Positions 46,684-57,480 of a stretch of 64,000 nucleotides of DNA are shown here, in pieces. Source of the stretch: Lepiota brunneoincarnata (Eukaryota > Basidiomycota > Agaricomycetes > Agaricales > Agaricaceae); NCBI GenBank assembly GCA_023014365.1, contig JAEBUN010000012.1, positions 62,001 through 126,000 of the forward strand. Reading direction: 5' to 3'. The notes beneath the pieces were generated by a model. It was not told the DNA's origin. It made no database searches and worked only from the letters and a program-made list of their open reading frames with translations. The translations under genes were made by a program, and so were the position numbers. Positions within the stretch are counted from its first letter, which is position 1; the number at the start of each line of letters is the position of its first letter.

Positions 46684-47201
46684 CGACCACTGCTGCTATC
46701 ATCACCACCATCCCCAACAAGGGAAGAAAGCCCACCAGTGTCAGAAATCCCTTCAGACTTCTCACCCCCACCAAGGACACCACCCACACCATTGCCAATA
46801 ACAACATCCCAATTCAGAACTCTGTTAGGGGAAGAAAGGCACCAGAACCAAGTTGATATTCAGGTGGCGATTACAATCACCACCCACGCTATATATATAC
46901 ATAGTGGTCTGCGCACAGACCGGGTAACCAGACACTACGATAGCTACCAGTAATAACATATGCAAACAATAAACAAGCAACTAATAGTAAGAAGTCGCCC
47001 ACAGATTGGGCTCAGGGATGGGGGTGGCCGAAGGTCAAGACCGGGCTCGGGCATCAGGCATCAGCTAAGAAGGCCAAGCCCAGACGTCCAACTGCAGGTC
47101 TCTAGAAGTACCTTGCGTAAGGGGGGGCACGACGCGATGTGCATGACGCCAGTCCCCTTACAAACTCCCCCAACCCCGTTCACTCACAAACCAACCCCTG
47201 A

Positions 47202-47555
47202 ACCACCAATAGGTCAGTCTGCATCCAATGCAGACACACAGGACACTGGGCCATGGATTGCCCCCAATTTGCCTGCCTCAGATGCAAGCAATATGCCCCA
47301 GGGCATTACTCATACGACTGCATCAAATATAGATGCCCCCACTGCGCCGTTTTCCAACCACGCCATAAACAGACCGAATGCCCAAGTCAAAAGACTCAAC
47401 ATGCCCCCTACTCCAGAAATCCTACAACCTGTCCCTCGACCACTCCCACAACTCACCATCGATACATTGACCTCACCCACAATGATTACTACGAGGAATG
47501 CTACAACAATGTGGCTGAATCAAATATTACAGGAGAACCATGCGGTTCCTTCTGA
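47202..47555 (+). pseudogene. Zinc-knuckle accessory protein of Gypsy-1, fragment
   Basis: Three consecutive Cys/His knuckles: CIQCRHTGHWAMDC, CLRCKQYAPGHYSYDC and CPHCAVFQPRHKQTEC. An acidic, tyrosine-rich C-terminus ends near NITGEPCGSF. Proteins with this arrangement recur beside Gypsy pol genes in agaricomycetes (family memory, no name). The frame has no visible start because TGA lies at 47199. Knuckles suggest RNA or single-strand DNA binding. Confidence 0.55.
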
Positions 47556-47836
47556 AGAAAACCCAACCACCCCACCAGAAGAAAGGATAGAAAGTCCCCA
47601 TTTCAGATGCCTTCTATATGACATTTTTTATCCAGGACAACCCCCATCCCCAGAAACTGCCACTATACTCGATCTCCACAGAACTCCCACTCCCACCTTC
47701 TCTCCCGTCATTCCTCCCAGACCAGACTCCACTGACCAACTGCAGATCGATTACTACAAACCAAATTACCTAGCTGAATACCCAGAGGAAGGAAACTAAC
47801 GAGTTGTATGGAAAACAACTCTAGAAATGGACCTAA

Positions 47837-48221
47837 TGTTATCAGAAGTCTTATCAGAAGGACGGTTACTTTTAGTCTATATTCCCATGTCACTATGAAA
47901 CCATCAGTAGTGTACATCAGAAGGACTATTCTTAGTATAAGCCTCATGTTTTCTTATCTCTGACTCATAGTTACTCTGGTCCGAACTATTATAGTAGGAG
48001 TACAGCCACACTTAGGAGTATATAAGGATACAGTACAATACCTTGTATCCTTATCTTAGTGTTATAAAGTTCTTGCCTCCTATACCTCTTTGCCATAACC
48101 AGCTGGACTTATAGTGCTCCGTCATCTCCAAGTCACACTTAGTAGGACAGGACCAAGTCTGTATAGACATCCTGTGTCGAACCCCATGCTACTCAAGAGC
48201 GAACCCCTAACCCAGGTAACA
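47837..48221 (+). mobile_element. Candidate 3' LTR of Gypsy-1
   Basis: The ends TGTTATC...GGTAACA, a TATA motif (GTATATAAGG near 48020) and position downstream of the Gypsy-1 genes suggest an LTR of about 385 bp. Its right part (48061-48221) recurs inverted and decayed at 61149-61308, with the same terminal TAACA. No 5' partner or TSD is present. Confidence 0.5.
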
Positions 48222-48564
48222 GGGGATGTATAGGTGGTGGATAACACTTTTATAACTCCAGACCAACAGCACTCTAGGCTCAAATATTCAATTTTAGCAA
48301 CTAAGACAGTGTGACAGCTGCCATTGTTCACATCAAATATTTTAAGAATTTATAGATCATTGGAGTTCTGTGCTAAACATAGTGCAGGGATGTCCATTGG
48401 TAAATACATGTTAGGAAGGACCCTGGACTCATGATTTGTTTTTCAAGATATTTCTGTGGTTCAGAACAAGAAAGATGTCATATTTTGGGCCTACAAGAAA
48501 TAAAAGAAGGTACAAGAAGGGCCCTACTTAGCTCAGATAATAGAAAGAAAGTATAGAGGTATAA

Positions 48565-49605
48565 TCAGACTGGCACATTAGACATGGCATCATTGGAAGT
48601 CTTGTCAACAAGCCCATCTCTTTCCTTGCTCTCAGGTGACAAGTGAGTGGGACTTGACATATTGATATCATCAGATTTATGAGAAGGTTTGTTTCTTGGA
48701 CCTGGGGCATCAATTGAAGAAGAACAAAGACTAGTCTCATGAGCCTGACTAAGATCATTGTGAGATTGAGTAAAGAAATTGGCCATGAGGCCATGCATGT
48801 GAAAAATATGCTCACAGGCATCTGCCAGTGGGGGAATATCATCATTGAGAAGAAAGTTGCAAATGTCATTGACAAAAGTAACAGCCTCCTTGATTGTGCA
48901 CACTATGCCAGCGTCTACCCAGCTTTGAGGACCAGAAAGGAGCACCTCATAGCCAAGAACATCAATGGCTAATTTGGTAACGGTCTGCTGATATTGAAGC
49001 CAGGTGAACTCCACCATTTGTGCTTGGACCACCCACAAGGTGTGAGTAGCATTGACATTGCAGAAGGCTGCATTAAGCCCTAAAATAAGATTTGTCAGAG
49101 AAAAATTAAGAATTGGAGAACAGGCTCACTTGTAGGTCCACTGGCACTGTGAACAGAAGTCTGTTCAACGTAGAATTGGAGAAGGGGGGCTGATTTTGAA
49201 TAAGAACAGTGGGAAACCTTGTATTTGAAACAGTGCTTACACAGCTGGAAATTCCTGCAGGTGTGGCAATCAATCTGTTTATTTACGCAGTTGAGGCACT
49301 GTAATTTGTTAACAGTGGACTGCTGGCTATAATTTAGAAAGGAAGAAATAAAAAGACAAGAGAAACTCATGTTGGCATCATCATCTGGAACCTTAAAATG
49401 TTGAACCATAGGAGAAATAAAGGATGGAGCCTCATGAACTATCCTGAAACCACATTCAAGGTCTTCATTTTGCTGAACAATGACTGCTAGGCAGAAATTG
49501 AGCAAATTGATAATAGAAAAAGAGAACTACCTGCAATTACTGGCAGTATGGTGTGGGTAATGAGAGGTGGCTCACTTTTTGCCTCTGCCTCATTTAGTGG
49601 TCTTC
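48565..49605 (-). pseudogene. 3' half of a four-exon gene split by Gypsy-2 (unknown Cys-rich protein)
   Basis: Minus-strand exons are the end of exon 2 (49605-49531), exon 3 (49486-49130) and exon 4 (49079-48565), with introns of 44 and 50 nt that have GT..AG ends. Phases agree with the 5' half at 57721-57481. Together they give 377 codons including the stop, open throughout if the Gypsy-2 insertion is ignored. Exon 3 has a cysteine cluster (CLNCVNKQIDCHTC followed by CKHC). Exon 4 reads VQAQMVEFTWLQYQQTVTKL and an acidic serine-rich end. I do not recognise the family. CpG is very scarce, as in other old sequence here. Confidence 0.6.
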
Positions 49606-50268
49606 TGTCATATCCACACCAAACCTAGAGCTTAACCATTAGGCTTCGGCTTCTCGACTCCACGTGTGCTCCACACGACAACCCTATGCCCTCCGACTCG
49701 GCCCCGACTGGCTCCGACCGCAACCCTTCGCCCCGATCACGCGACCTACCTCTACACGTGCCACGACCACCTGACCCTCGGTGCTCCCATTGTCCAGTTC
49801 TCCATTCTCCGTCCGTAATCAGAATACGTTACCAGTCTCCATACCCGTACCGGTCTCCATTCCATTCGAAATTATTCGTAATCCGCTTGTAACCATATGG
49901 GTCTCCGCTTCGCTCCGCACGTAGTCAGTACGAGTCATCATTCGTCGAGCTAGTAGTATATATACCGTAGGCACTTGGCTTGTACTCCTCAGTCTGATAA
50001 TCGAATCGAGCAGCGGACCAGCTCCCTGTTCCATATCCTCTCCTCTCTTCTGCCTCGCTCCGCTTCGGCCCCGACTTCCTGAAATACGGACTAGGACAGT
50101 AGGAGGGCACAGCACATAAGCTGAGGCCGCAAGTCCAACCCCCCGCCCGACGTACTCCGCCTCGGTCCCGAAGTCTACGTACTGACTTCGCCCTGTCCCC
50201 CGGTTACCTTATACCAAGGATACCACCCCGACCCTCCGCTTCGGTCCCGACCCGCACCGGCTCTAACA
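49606..50268 (+). repeat. Gypsy-2 5' LTR
   Basis: 663 bp, TGTCATATCC...GGCTCTAACA. A TATA-like stretch (AGTATATATACCG) near 49951 is the probable promoter. The bases after the LTR (GTATTATCAGACTC) show no clear primer-binding site. Confidence 0.95.
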
Positions 50269-50321
50269 GTATTATCAGACTCAAACTCCTCCTGTCCACC
50301 ACACTCTGAATTTTTCTAACC

Positions 50322-51722
50322 ATGGTCTCTCGAACAGTTACCCGTACTCGCACTCTGGTAACTCCAGCCGCTCGCCATAGCAAACGCATCACTCGACAAC
50401 CTCCTTCCGAGGAACTGCAACCCGACTCCCCGAGGGCTTCTCGCTCTCACCAACAATCGATCGCACCCTCGACCCCAGACCGTTTCTCTGAAGATATACA
50501 ACCTTCAGTATTCCGGACTCCCGACGGCCCCGACGACGGCCCCGACCCCAATCCTGATCCCAGCGACCCTGGTGATCCCGACGACTACCCTGACAATGGG
50601 GACGGGCCCCCGGGCAACGACGAACCATCAGACAACGGCGACAACAACAACAACATCCCACCTGGCAACACCCGAGACGACCATGATAGACTCATACTCC
50701 GAGTTTTCCAATGCATAGCCGACCAAATGGACGGCCGTGGGAACTCTCAAGCCCCACAGCCTCCTCGATCTCCCCGTACCAAAGCTCGCGAACCTGACAT
50801 CTTTACAGGTTCCGACCCCGCCAAACTCAAACCCTTCCTCTTCCAATGTCGGCTCTATTTCCGTACTAACCCGGCCCAGTTCGCTATCCCCGCCACCAAG
50901 GTCAACTTCGCGTTGACATACCTCACAGGCGTGGCACAGCAACACTTCGAAATCGGCCTCGACGAGGCCAACAACCACGGAATAATGCACGATTGGATCG
51001 AGGACTGGGATCAGTTCACCCTGGAACTGCAGACCAATTTCGGTCCCGCGGATCCGACCGGAGAAGCTGCTGAGCAGCTTGACTCCCTCCGAATGCGCTA
51101 TGACGAAAAGATCGCCGTCTACAACGTCGACTTTCTCCGTCTGGCCGGCCAACTCCGCTGGGGTGATGAGGTATTCTGTCACCGCTACTACAAAGGCCTC
51201 CCCGACCACATCCAGGACATTCTGTCCAATCGGCCCGACGGCAAGCCCGACACCTTCATCGAAATGCGAGCAGCAGCGATGAAGATCGACGCTCGCTACT
51301 GGGAACGCCAACGCGAGAAGGCCCGCGCCAAATCCGTTTCGGACCCGACCGCCTCTAGGAAACCTGGAGGTAACCCATCCCCTTCCACCTCGACCAACCC
51401 GCAACCTGCCGCCAAGCCTGCCAATAATAACAGAGGCAGCACGCCCAACACCAGCCTCAAGGGCAATCCGCCCAACCCGTCCGCCGGTCAGAAATCGGCC
51501 CCGCCCAAATCCGACCTTACTAGTATACTTGGTAAGGACGGTAAATTAACCCCCGAGGAACGTCAACGACGTTTCGACAATAACCTCTGCCTTGTCTGCG
51601 CAGATCCCAATCACAGGGCTGCTAACTGCGACAAGAAAAAATTCCCTGATGCCAAGGCTAAAGGCCGACAGGCTCAGCTCCCTGAGACAGACGCGCCGGC
51701 TCTCCCGAGCTCGGAAAAATAG
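50322..51722 (+). CDS. Gypsy-2 Gag
   Basis: 466 residues from ATG 50322, 54 bp after the LTR. An acidic Asp/Pro/Asn-rich N-region (about residues 60-120) precedes the capsid-like domain (KLKPFLFQCRLYFRTNPAQF, then WDQFTLELQTNFG and the region to about residue 340). A basic Pro/Asn linker and one CCHC knuckle CLVCADPNHRAANC near the C-terminus follow. Gag assembles the particle and binds RNA. The stop TAG at 51720-51722 is followed by a hairpin and pol in the -1 frame. The open frame is intact. Confidence 0.92.
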   Translation: MVSRTVTRTRTLVTPAARHSKRITRQPPSEELQPDSPRASRSHQQSIAPSTPDRFSEDIQPSVFRTPDGPDDGPDPNPDPSDPGDPDDYPDNGDGPPGNDEPSDNGDNNNNIPPGNTRDDHDRLILRVFQCIADQMDGRGNSQAPQPPRSPRTKAREPDIFTGSDPAKLKPFLFQCRLYFRTNPAQFAIPATKVNFALTYLTGVAQQHFEIGLDEANNHGIMHDWIEDWDQFTLELQTNFGPADPTGEAAEQLDSLRMRYDEKIAVYNVDFLRLAGQLRWGDEVFCHRYYKGLPDHIQDILSNRPDGKPDTFIEMRAAAMKIDARYWERQREKARAKSVSDPTASRKPGGNPSPSTSTNPQPAAKPANNNRGSTPNTSLKGNPPNPSAGQKSAPPKSDLTSILGKDGKLTPEERQRRFDNNLCLVCADPNHRAANCDKKKFPDAKAKGRQAQLPETDAPALPSSEK

Positions 51723-51760
51723 TCGGCGGTCCTCAGGCCTCTGCACAGACTGAGGATCGC
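51713..51760 (+). promoter_or_regulatory. Probable -1 frameshift signal between gag and pol
   Basis: Pol has no start of its own and is open in the -1 frame from 51686, overlapping gag by 37 nt. The last gag codons are GAA AAA TAG with an A5 run (51715-51719). Seven nt after the run an 11-bp stem forms (51726-51736 with 51750-51760, 13-nt loop, one G-U pair). Slippery site plus nearby hairpin is the usual -1 layout, though the heptamer GGAAAAA is not a canonical one. Confidence 0.65.
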
Positions 51761-54700
51761 ATTGAACTCTGCTGTGCTCCAGAGAGTTTCCGTCTCAATG
51801 CGTCCGCTCTTTCCGACCCGAACTCCTTTCATATCACATTAACTTCTCCTTTAATTACTTCTGTATCTTCTGTCTCCGCTTCCGTACTCTCCGCTTCGGA
51901 CCCGATTTCTACAACGGACAATGTAGTTAGTTCTGATTTCTCTTCTCCTTCTCCTTTCAAAGCCCTTGTTGATAGTGGTTCTACTCACTGTTTTGTGGAC
52001 TCATCTTTTGTTCGTTCTCATAGTATTCCAACCTCGTCCATTCCGGCTATTGAACTTCGGTTATTTGATGGGACCTCAAATGCCTACATTACGGAGCTTG
52101 CGCAACTGCCTGTATCTTTCCCCTCCGGTGAATCTATCATTTTGGACACTTATGTCACCCGGCTCGACTCTTCCTGTTCTGTGGTCTTAGGACACAACTG
52201 GCTCACCCGCTACAATCCGTTGATTGACTGGGCTTTGGGCAGTATTACTTTCCGGCCATCCCTACTCGAGAATCCTGCTTCCGTCTCTACCTGCGTCGCA
52301 CCCGCATCGGCTCCGCCTATGGCCGCCCCTGACTCTCCTGACCTAGGTTCACCACCCCTGTCCGGGACCTCGTCCCAATCTGTCCCCCTTGCGAAACCGC
52401 ACATCTCCTTGATAAACGCTCCTGCCTTTATCCGCGCTGCCAAGCTCCCTGGCTCCCAACAATTCCGAATCAATCTTTCCGCCGCCTCCGCATCGGCCGC
52501 GTCCTCTTCTGTCTCCGAGGAACCGCCTGACCTCTCGTCCATCCCCGAGGAATACCACGAGTTCGCTGACGTTTTCAGTAAATCGCGTGCTGACACACTT
52601 GCTCCACACCGCCCTTACGACCTCCAGATTAACCTAGAGGATGGCGGTCAGCCTCCGGTCGGTACCATTTACTCCCTTTCACAATCGGAGCTTGGAGCTC
52701 TACGTGATTTTATTGACGAACATTTATCTATTGGTTTCATCCGCCCCTCCACTTCCCCTCATGGAGCCCCGGTCCTCTTCGTCAAGAAAAAGGACGGCTC
52801 CCTCCGCTTATGCGTTGATTTTAGAGGTCTCAACCGTATTACCAAGAAGGACCGCTATCCCCTTCCGCTCATCTCCGACCTCTTAGACTCCCCTCGCAAA
52901 GCTCGCGTATATACCAAGATCGACCTCCGCCACGCCTACCATCTTGTCCGCGTTGCTGACGGCGACGAATGGAAGACCGCCTTTCGGACCCGCTACGGCT
53001 CCTTCGAATGGATGGTTATGCCTTTCGGCCTCACCAATGCCCCCGCCACCTTCCAGCGGTTCATGAACGATATATTCAAGGACATGCTCGACGTCTGCGT
53101 TACTATCTACCTTGACGACATTCTGATATACTCCGACAACCATAGTATCCATCGTGACCAAGTCAAGGAGGTCCTCAAGCGGCTCCGCCAACACGGTCTA
53201 TACGCCCGCCCTGACAAATGCCAGTTCCACTCTGACACAGTGGAATATCTCGGCTACATTCTCTCCCCCGACGGCCTCCGAATGGACCAATCTAAAGTCA
53301 AGACCATCCAGGAGTGGCCTGAGCCTAAGAAAGTCAAGGACATCCAGTCCTTCTTAGGCTTCGCCAATTTCTACCGTCGCTTCATTCACGGATACTCCGA
53401 CATCGTCATTCCGCTCACTCGCCTCACCCGCAAAGATGTGAAGTGGAATTTTACTGATGATTGTCGCGAGGCCTTTAACTCCCTGAAGGAAGCATTTATC
53501 TCCGCCCCCGTCCTCACTCCTTGGGTCCCCGACGCTCAGATCATTGTCGAGACCGACACCTCCGACTACGCCCTTGCGGCAATCCTCTCTATCGTCACCG
53601 ACGATGGGGAGGTCCATCCCGTTGCATTCCATTCCCGCACCTTTAACACGGCCGAACTCAACTATGACACTCACGACAAGGAACTCCTGGCGATATTCGA
53701 AGCCTTTCGCATCTGGCGGCACTATCTCGAAGGTGCCCCCCTTGCTATTGATGTGGTCACTGACCACAAGAACCTCGAATACTTCTGCACCACCAAGATC
53801 CTGACTCGCCGCCAAGCTCGTTGGTCCGAGTTCCTATCCCAATTCCACCTCGTCATCCGTTTCTGACCCGGCTGCCTCGGCACCAAGCCTGACGCCCTAA
53901 CTAGATGATGGGACGTCTACCCTAAAGGGGGGAATAGCGACTATGCATCAGTCAACCCGCACAACTTCTGGCCTGTGTTCACTCACGAACAGCTCGCGGC
54001 CTCCGTCCGTGCCACCACTCTTTACGCCCCTTCCCTTCGCGCAGCTGTAGTCATGGACCTCGATCAGCTACACCGCGATATTCTCGCCGCCCTACCAGCG
54101 GATCCGACCGCTTCCGCCCATCTTGCCAGCCCAGAAGGCCGTTGGTCAGTTAATGATAAAGGTTTCCTCCTCTTAGACGACAGAATCTACGTCCCTGACA
54201 CCGACAATCTCCGACTTCGGGTCCTCCAGTACAAGCATGATCACGTCCTAGCCGGCCACTTCGGTCAGAATAAAACGCTGGAACTCATCCGGCGCGAATA
54301 CACCTGGCCTAGCGTCCGCACCTTCGTCAAGGATTTCTGTAAGTCTTGCGTCACCTGTATGAGGTCTAAACCCCAGCGCCATCGCCCCTACGGTCTCCTT
54401 AAGCAACTCCCCATCCCCGAACGCCCTTGGAATTCAATCTCCATGGACTTCATCGAAAAACTTCCCGCCTCCTCCAGCTATGACGCCATCCTGGTAATCG
54501 TTGACAGACTCACCAAGCAATCCCTCTTCATCCCGACTTATGATACCGTCACCTCCTCCGACCTCGCCTGCCTATTCGTCCTCCACGTCTTCTCCAAGCA
54601 CGGCGTACCCGAACATGTTACCTCCGACCGCGGCTCCGAATTCGTCTCCCACTTCTTCCGCTCATTGGGACAAGCCCTTGACATGAAGCTACATTTCACC

Positions 54701-55522
54701 TCGGGCTACCATCCAGAAGGCGACGGACAAACAGAACGCACCAACCAGACCCTCGAACAATACCTTCAGGTCTATTGTAACTACCAACAGGACAATTGGT
54801 CCGAATTACTACCCCTAGCTGAGTTTGCTTACAACAACGCTCCTAGTGCCACCACCGGTATCTCCCCATTCTTCGCTAATAAAGGATACCATCCGAACAT
54901 CACAGTTCATCCTGAACGCGATCTTGCCTCCGCCCGGGCCCGCCATTTTGCTGTTGATCTCGACGACCTACATACCACCCTGAAGTCCGAAATAGCGCTA
55001 GCCCAGCAACGTTATCAGACCTCCGCCGACGCCCGCCGACTCCCCGCCCCGGACTTCAAGGTTGGACAAAAGGTATTTGTGAAAGCCCAATTCTTCCGCA
55101 CCACCCGTCCCTCCAAAAAACTCTCCGAAAAGTACCTTGGGCCTTATGAGATCATTGCACAAGCAGGTACTCACTCCCTTACACTCCGACTTCCCGACTC
55201 CATGCGTGGAGTACACCCAGTCTTCCATGTTTCCATGCTTGAACCAGCCACACCTAACACCATACCCGCCCGATCGGATCCGCCACCCGCGCCGGTTTCC
55301 ATTGACGGTGAACCAGAATACGAGATTGCCCGCATCGTCGACTCTAAGATCGATCGGCACCGCGCGTGCAAGCTCCTCTATAAAGTCATCTGGTTAGGTT
55401 ATGAAGACACTGAAGAAGAGTCCTCGTGGTTGCCAGCCACCGAGCTTGAACATGCTATAGATCTCGTAGAGGCTTTTCATTCCTCTTACCCTGCAAAGCC
55501 TGGTCCTCTTCACTCACTTTGA
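51719..55522 (+). pseudogene. Gypsy-2 Pol: protease, RT, RNase H, integrase, chromodomain; two TGA stops
   Basis: The protease active site ALVDSGSTHCF is at 51962-51994. RT blocks are LRLCVDFRGLNRITKKDRYP, VMPFGLTNAPATFQRFMNDI and catalytic YLDD at 53108-53119. RNase H has VETDTSDYALAAIL and THDKELLAIFEAF. The integrase has HDHVLAGHFGQ...CVTCMRSK, MDFIEKLP, SDRGSEFVSHFFRSLGQAL and DGQTERTNQTLEQYL. The chromodomain is YEIARIVDSKIDRHRACKLL followed by VIWLGYEDTEEESSW. TGA codons at 53864-53866 and 53906-53908 sit between RNase H and integrase; both are CGA with one CpG transition. Otherwise the frame is open for about 1268 codons. Confidence 0.92.
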
Positions 55523-55591
55523 GTTACTGACCACACATCGCACCAAGAAACAACCATGTATTAAACAAACCAAAAAAACAACCCCGTACAA

Positions 55592-56677
55592 CTACCTATC
55601 GGTGTCGTCTCCAGAGAGCCCGGGCGACCCATTCACTTCTTCCATCAAATCCTGCACCTCCTCCTCCGAAGCGGGCCCGACACTCCCCTCCAAACCCTCC
55701 GTCTCCGAAAAATTTCCACTCGACCAATTTCCATCCACCTGAGCCTCCCAACGCCGTAGTTGCTCGTAGCGGCCAGCAAGCGACCCCATCTTGTCGACCT
55801 TTTCCCCCAACCAAGCGATGGACCGCTCAATTTGCACCTCCAGGGTGTAGATTTTCTTGACGGTCTCCTGGTGCCTTTCTTCGATGAGCCGTTTCAACTC
55901 TACAAGGTCTATCAATTGGCATCCATCATAATACAGGATTCCTTACTCACCTTCGAATTGCTGGCCCGACAAACCACCGGCCCCGCTCGGCTCCGTCTCC
56001 TCTTGACCCCCGCACCGTTTTTTCATTTTGCTGCACCGACGGCAACTCCTGGTGTTACTAAGAAACTATCAGTATGTAGTCCGGAAATCCTCCAAAATGA
56101 CTTACCCGCTGGCCACCTCACATGGGGCCCTGTCTCGCTGGCACCTCCAGCAGGGATTCTCGCCCCCGAATACGTGCGCATGGCCCCGTCGCGGGGCCGC
56201 CCTCGCCTTTGCCTTCCCCTTACCCTTACCCCCTGAATCCCCGGAGTCCTCCTCCCCCTCTTCCTCCTCGTCCCTCGCCTCATCCCTATCCGTATATTCG
56301 GAATCCGACTCCTCCGTATCTACTTGCATCGGGTCTTCCGACAGACGGCTCGACGAGGCCCCTGTGGTCGTCGCAACGAGTCGGGCCCGAATCGCCCGAC
56401 GCTCTGCCTCGGCGGTTTCCTCTTGCTGCCTCCTGATCTCCTCCGCATATTGCTCCTTCGCGCGCTCTTCCGCTTGTCGCTGGCGCAGCTCTATGAGCCG
56501 CCGTCGCTCCTCCTCTTGGCGCTCTATTGCCAGCCGCCGCTCCTCCTCCTCTCGCCGTTCCTCTTCTTCTAGCCTCTCGATTTCGAGCCGCTCTCGTTCC
56601 TCTCGCTCCGCCTTCTCTCTCAGTAATCGCGCCTTGCGCTCCGTAGCGGTCGGTTGACGGGAAGGTTGTCTGCTCAT
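55592..56677 (-). CDS. Antisense spliced gene inside Gypsy-2: Zn(II)2Cys6-like coiled-coil protein
   Basis: Minus-strand exons 56677-56106, 56048-55951 and 55908-55592 are joined by 57- and 42-nt introns (GTAAGT..CAG and GTGAGT..TAG) and give 328 residues in one frame. Exon 1 encodes a long Glu/Arg coiled coil (about residues 12-95), an acidic stretch and a basic KGKGKAKARAAPRRG patch. The cysteines CWRC/QRDRAPC at the end of exon 1 combine with SCRRCSKMKKRC from exon 2. The spacing C-x2-C-x6-C-x6-C-x2-C-x6-C matches the fungal binuclear zinc cluster. Exon 3 is a second coiled coil. The stop lies 69 bp tail-to-tail from pol. Because the gene runs against the element's RNA, its introns survive retrotransposition. 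DNA binding is inferred. Confidence 0.72.
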
Positions 56678-56731
56678 GGGGGTAGGAGGTTAAGTTGTGT
56701 CCTCTCAAATTCGAATCAGTTCACCTTTTTT

Positions 56732-56737
56732 TTTATA
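56732..56737 (-). promoter_or_regulatory. TATA box candidate for the antisense gene
   Basis: The minus strand reads GGGTATAAAAAAAAAGG, about 55 bp upstream of the ATG at 56677. It lies between the polypurine tract and the gene start, so the antisense gene may have its own promoter outside the LTR. Confidence 0.45.
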
Positions 56738-56812
56738 CCCTCGTGGAATTTTCCGGTGGGCCCCGGTCTAGACCGCCTTGGGCCTCGAGGCTCGGCCCTA
56801 AAGGGGGGGCAC

Positions 56813-57475
56813 TGTCATATCCACACCAAACCTAGAGCTTAACCATTAGGCTTCGGCTTCTCGACTCCACGTGTGCTCCACACGACAACCCTATGCCCTC
56901 CGACTCGGCCCCGACTGGCTCCGACCGCAACCCTTCGCCCCGATCACGTGACCTACCTCTACACGTGCCACGACCACCTGACCCTCGGTGCTCCCATTGT
57001 CCAGTTCTCCATTCTCCGTCCGTAATCAGAATACGTTACCAGTCTCCATACCCGTACCGGTCTCCATTCCATTCGAAATTATTCGTAATCCGCTTGTAAC
57101 CATATGGGTCTCCGCTTCGCTCCGCACGTAGTCAGTACGAGTCATCATTCGTCGAGCTAGTAGTATATATACCGTAGGCACTTGGCTTGTACTCCTCAGT
57201 CTGATAATCGAATCGAGCAGCGGACCAGCTCCCTGTTCCATATCCTCTCCTCTCTTCTGCCTCGCTCCGCTTCGGCCCCGACTTCCTGAAATACGGACTA
57301 GGACAGTAGGAGGGCACAGCACATAAGCTGAGGCCGCAAGTCCAACCCCCCGCCCGACGTACTCCGCCTCGGTCCCGAAGTCTACGTACTGACTTCGCCC
57401 TGTCCCCCGGTTACCTTATACCAAGGATACCACCCCGACCCTCCGCTTCGGTCCCGACCCGCACCGGCTCTAACA
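56813..57475 (+). repeat. Gypsy-2 3' LTR
   Basis: 663 bp. Same as the 5' LTR except for T at the CpG in CACGTGACC as far as I can see by eye. Preceded by the polypurine tract CTAAAGGGGGGGCAC. Confidence 0.95.
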
Positions 57476-57480
57476 TCTTC

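Larger units (their letters stand above)
49606..57475 (+). mobile_element. Gypsy-2: complete chromovirus-type LTR retrotransposon with antisense gene
   Basis: 7870 bp with 663-bp LTRs and TSD TCTTC at 49601-49605 and 57476-57480. The order is LTR, gag, pol (protease, RT, RNase H, integrase, chromodomain), an antisense spliced gene, a polypurine tract (AAAGGGGGGG near 56801) and LTR. I find one difference between the LTRs, CACGCGACC against CACGTGACC. This makes it the most recent large insertion in the window. Two in-frame TGA codons in pol argue against present autonomy. Confidence 0.95.

Noticed and set aside
51995..53866. Gypsy-2 protease-RT frame starting at the GTG near 51995
   Set aside because: The frame is open upstream to 51686 and includes the protease active site before this point; a frameshift from gag explains it better.
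56028..56657. Serine-rich 209-residue plus-strand frame in Gypsy-2
   Set aside because: It is the complement of the Glu/Arg-rich coiled coil of the antisense gene; codon composition and splice structure favour the minus strand.
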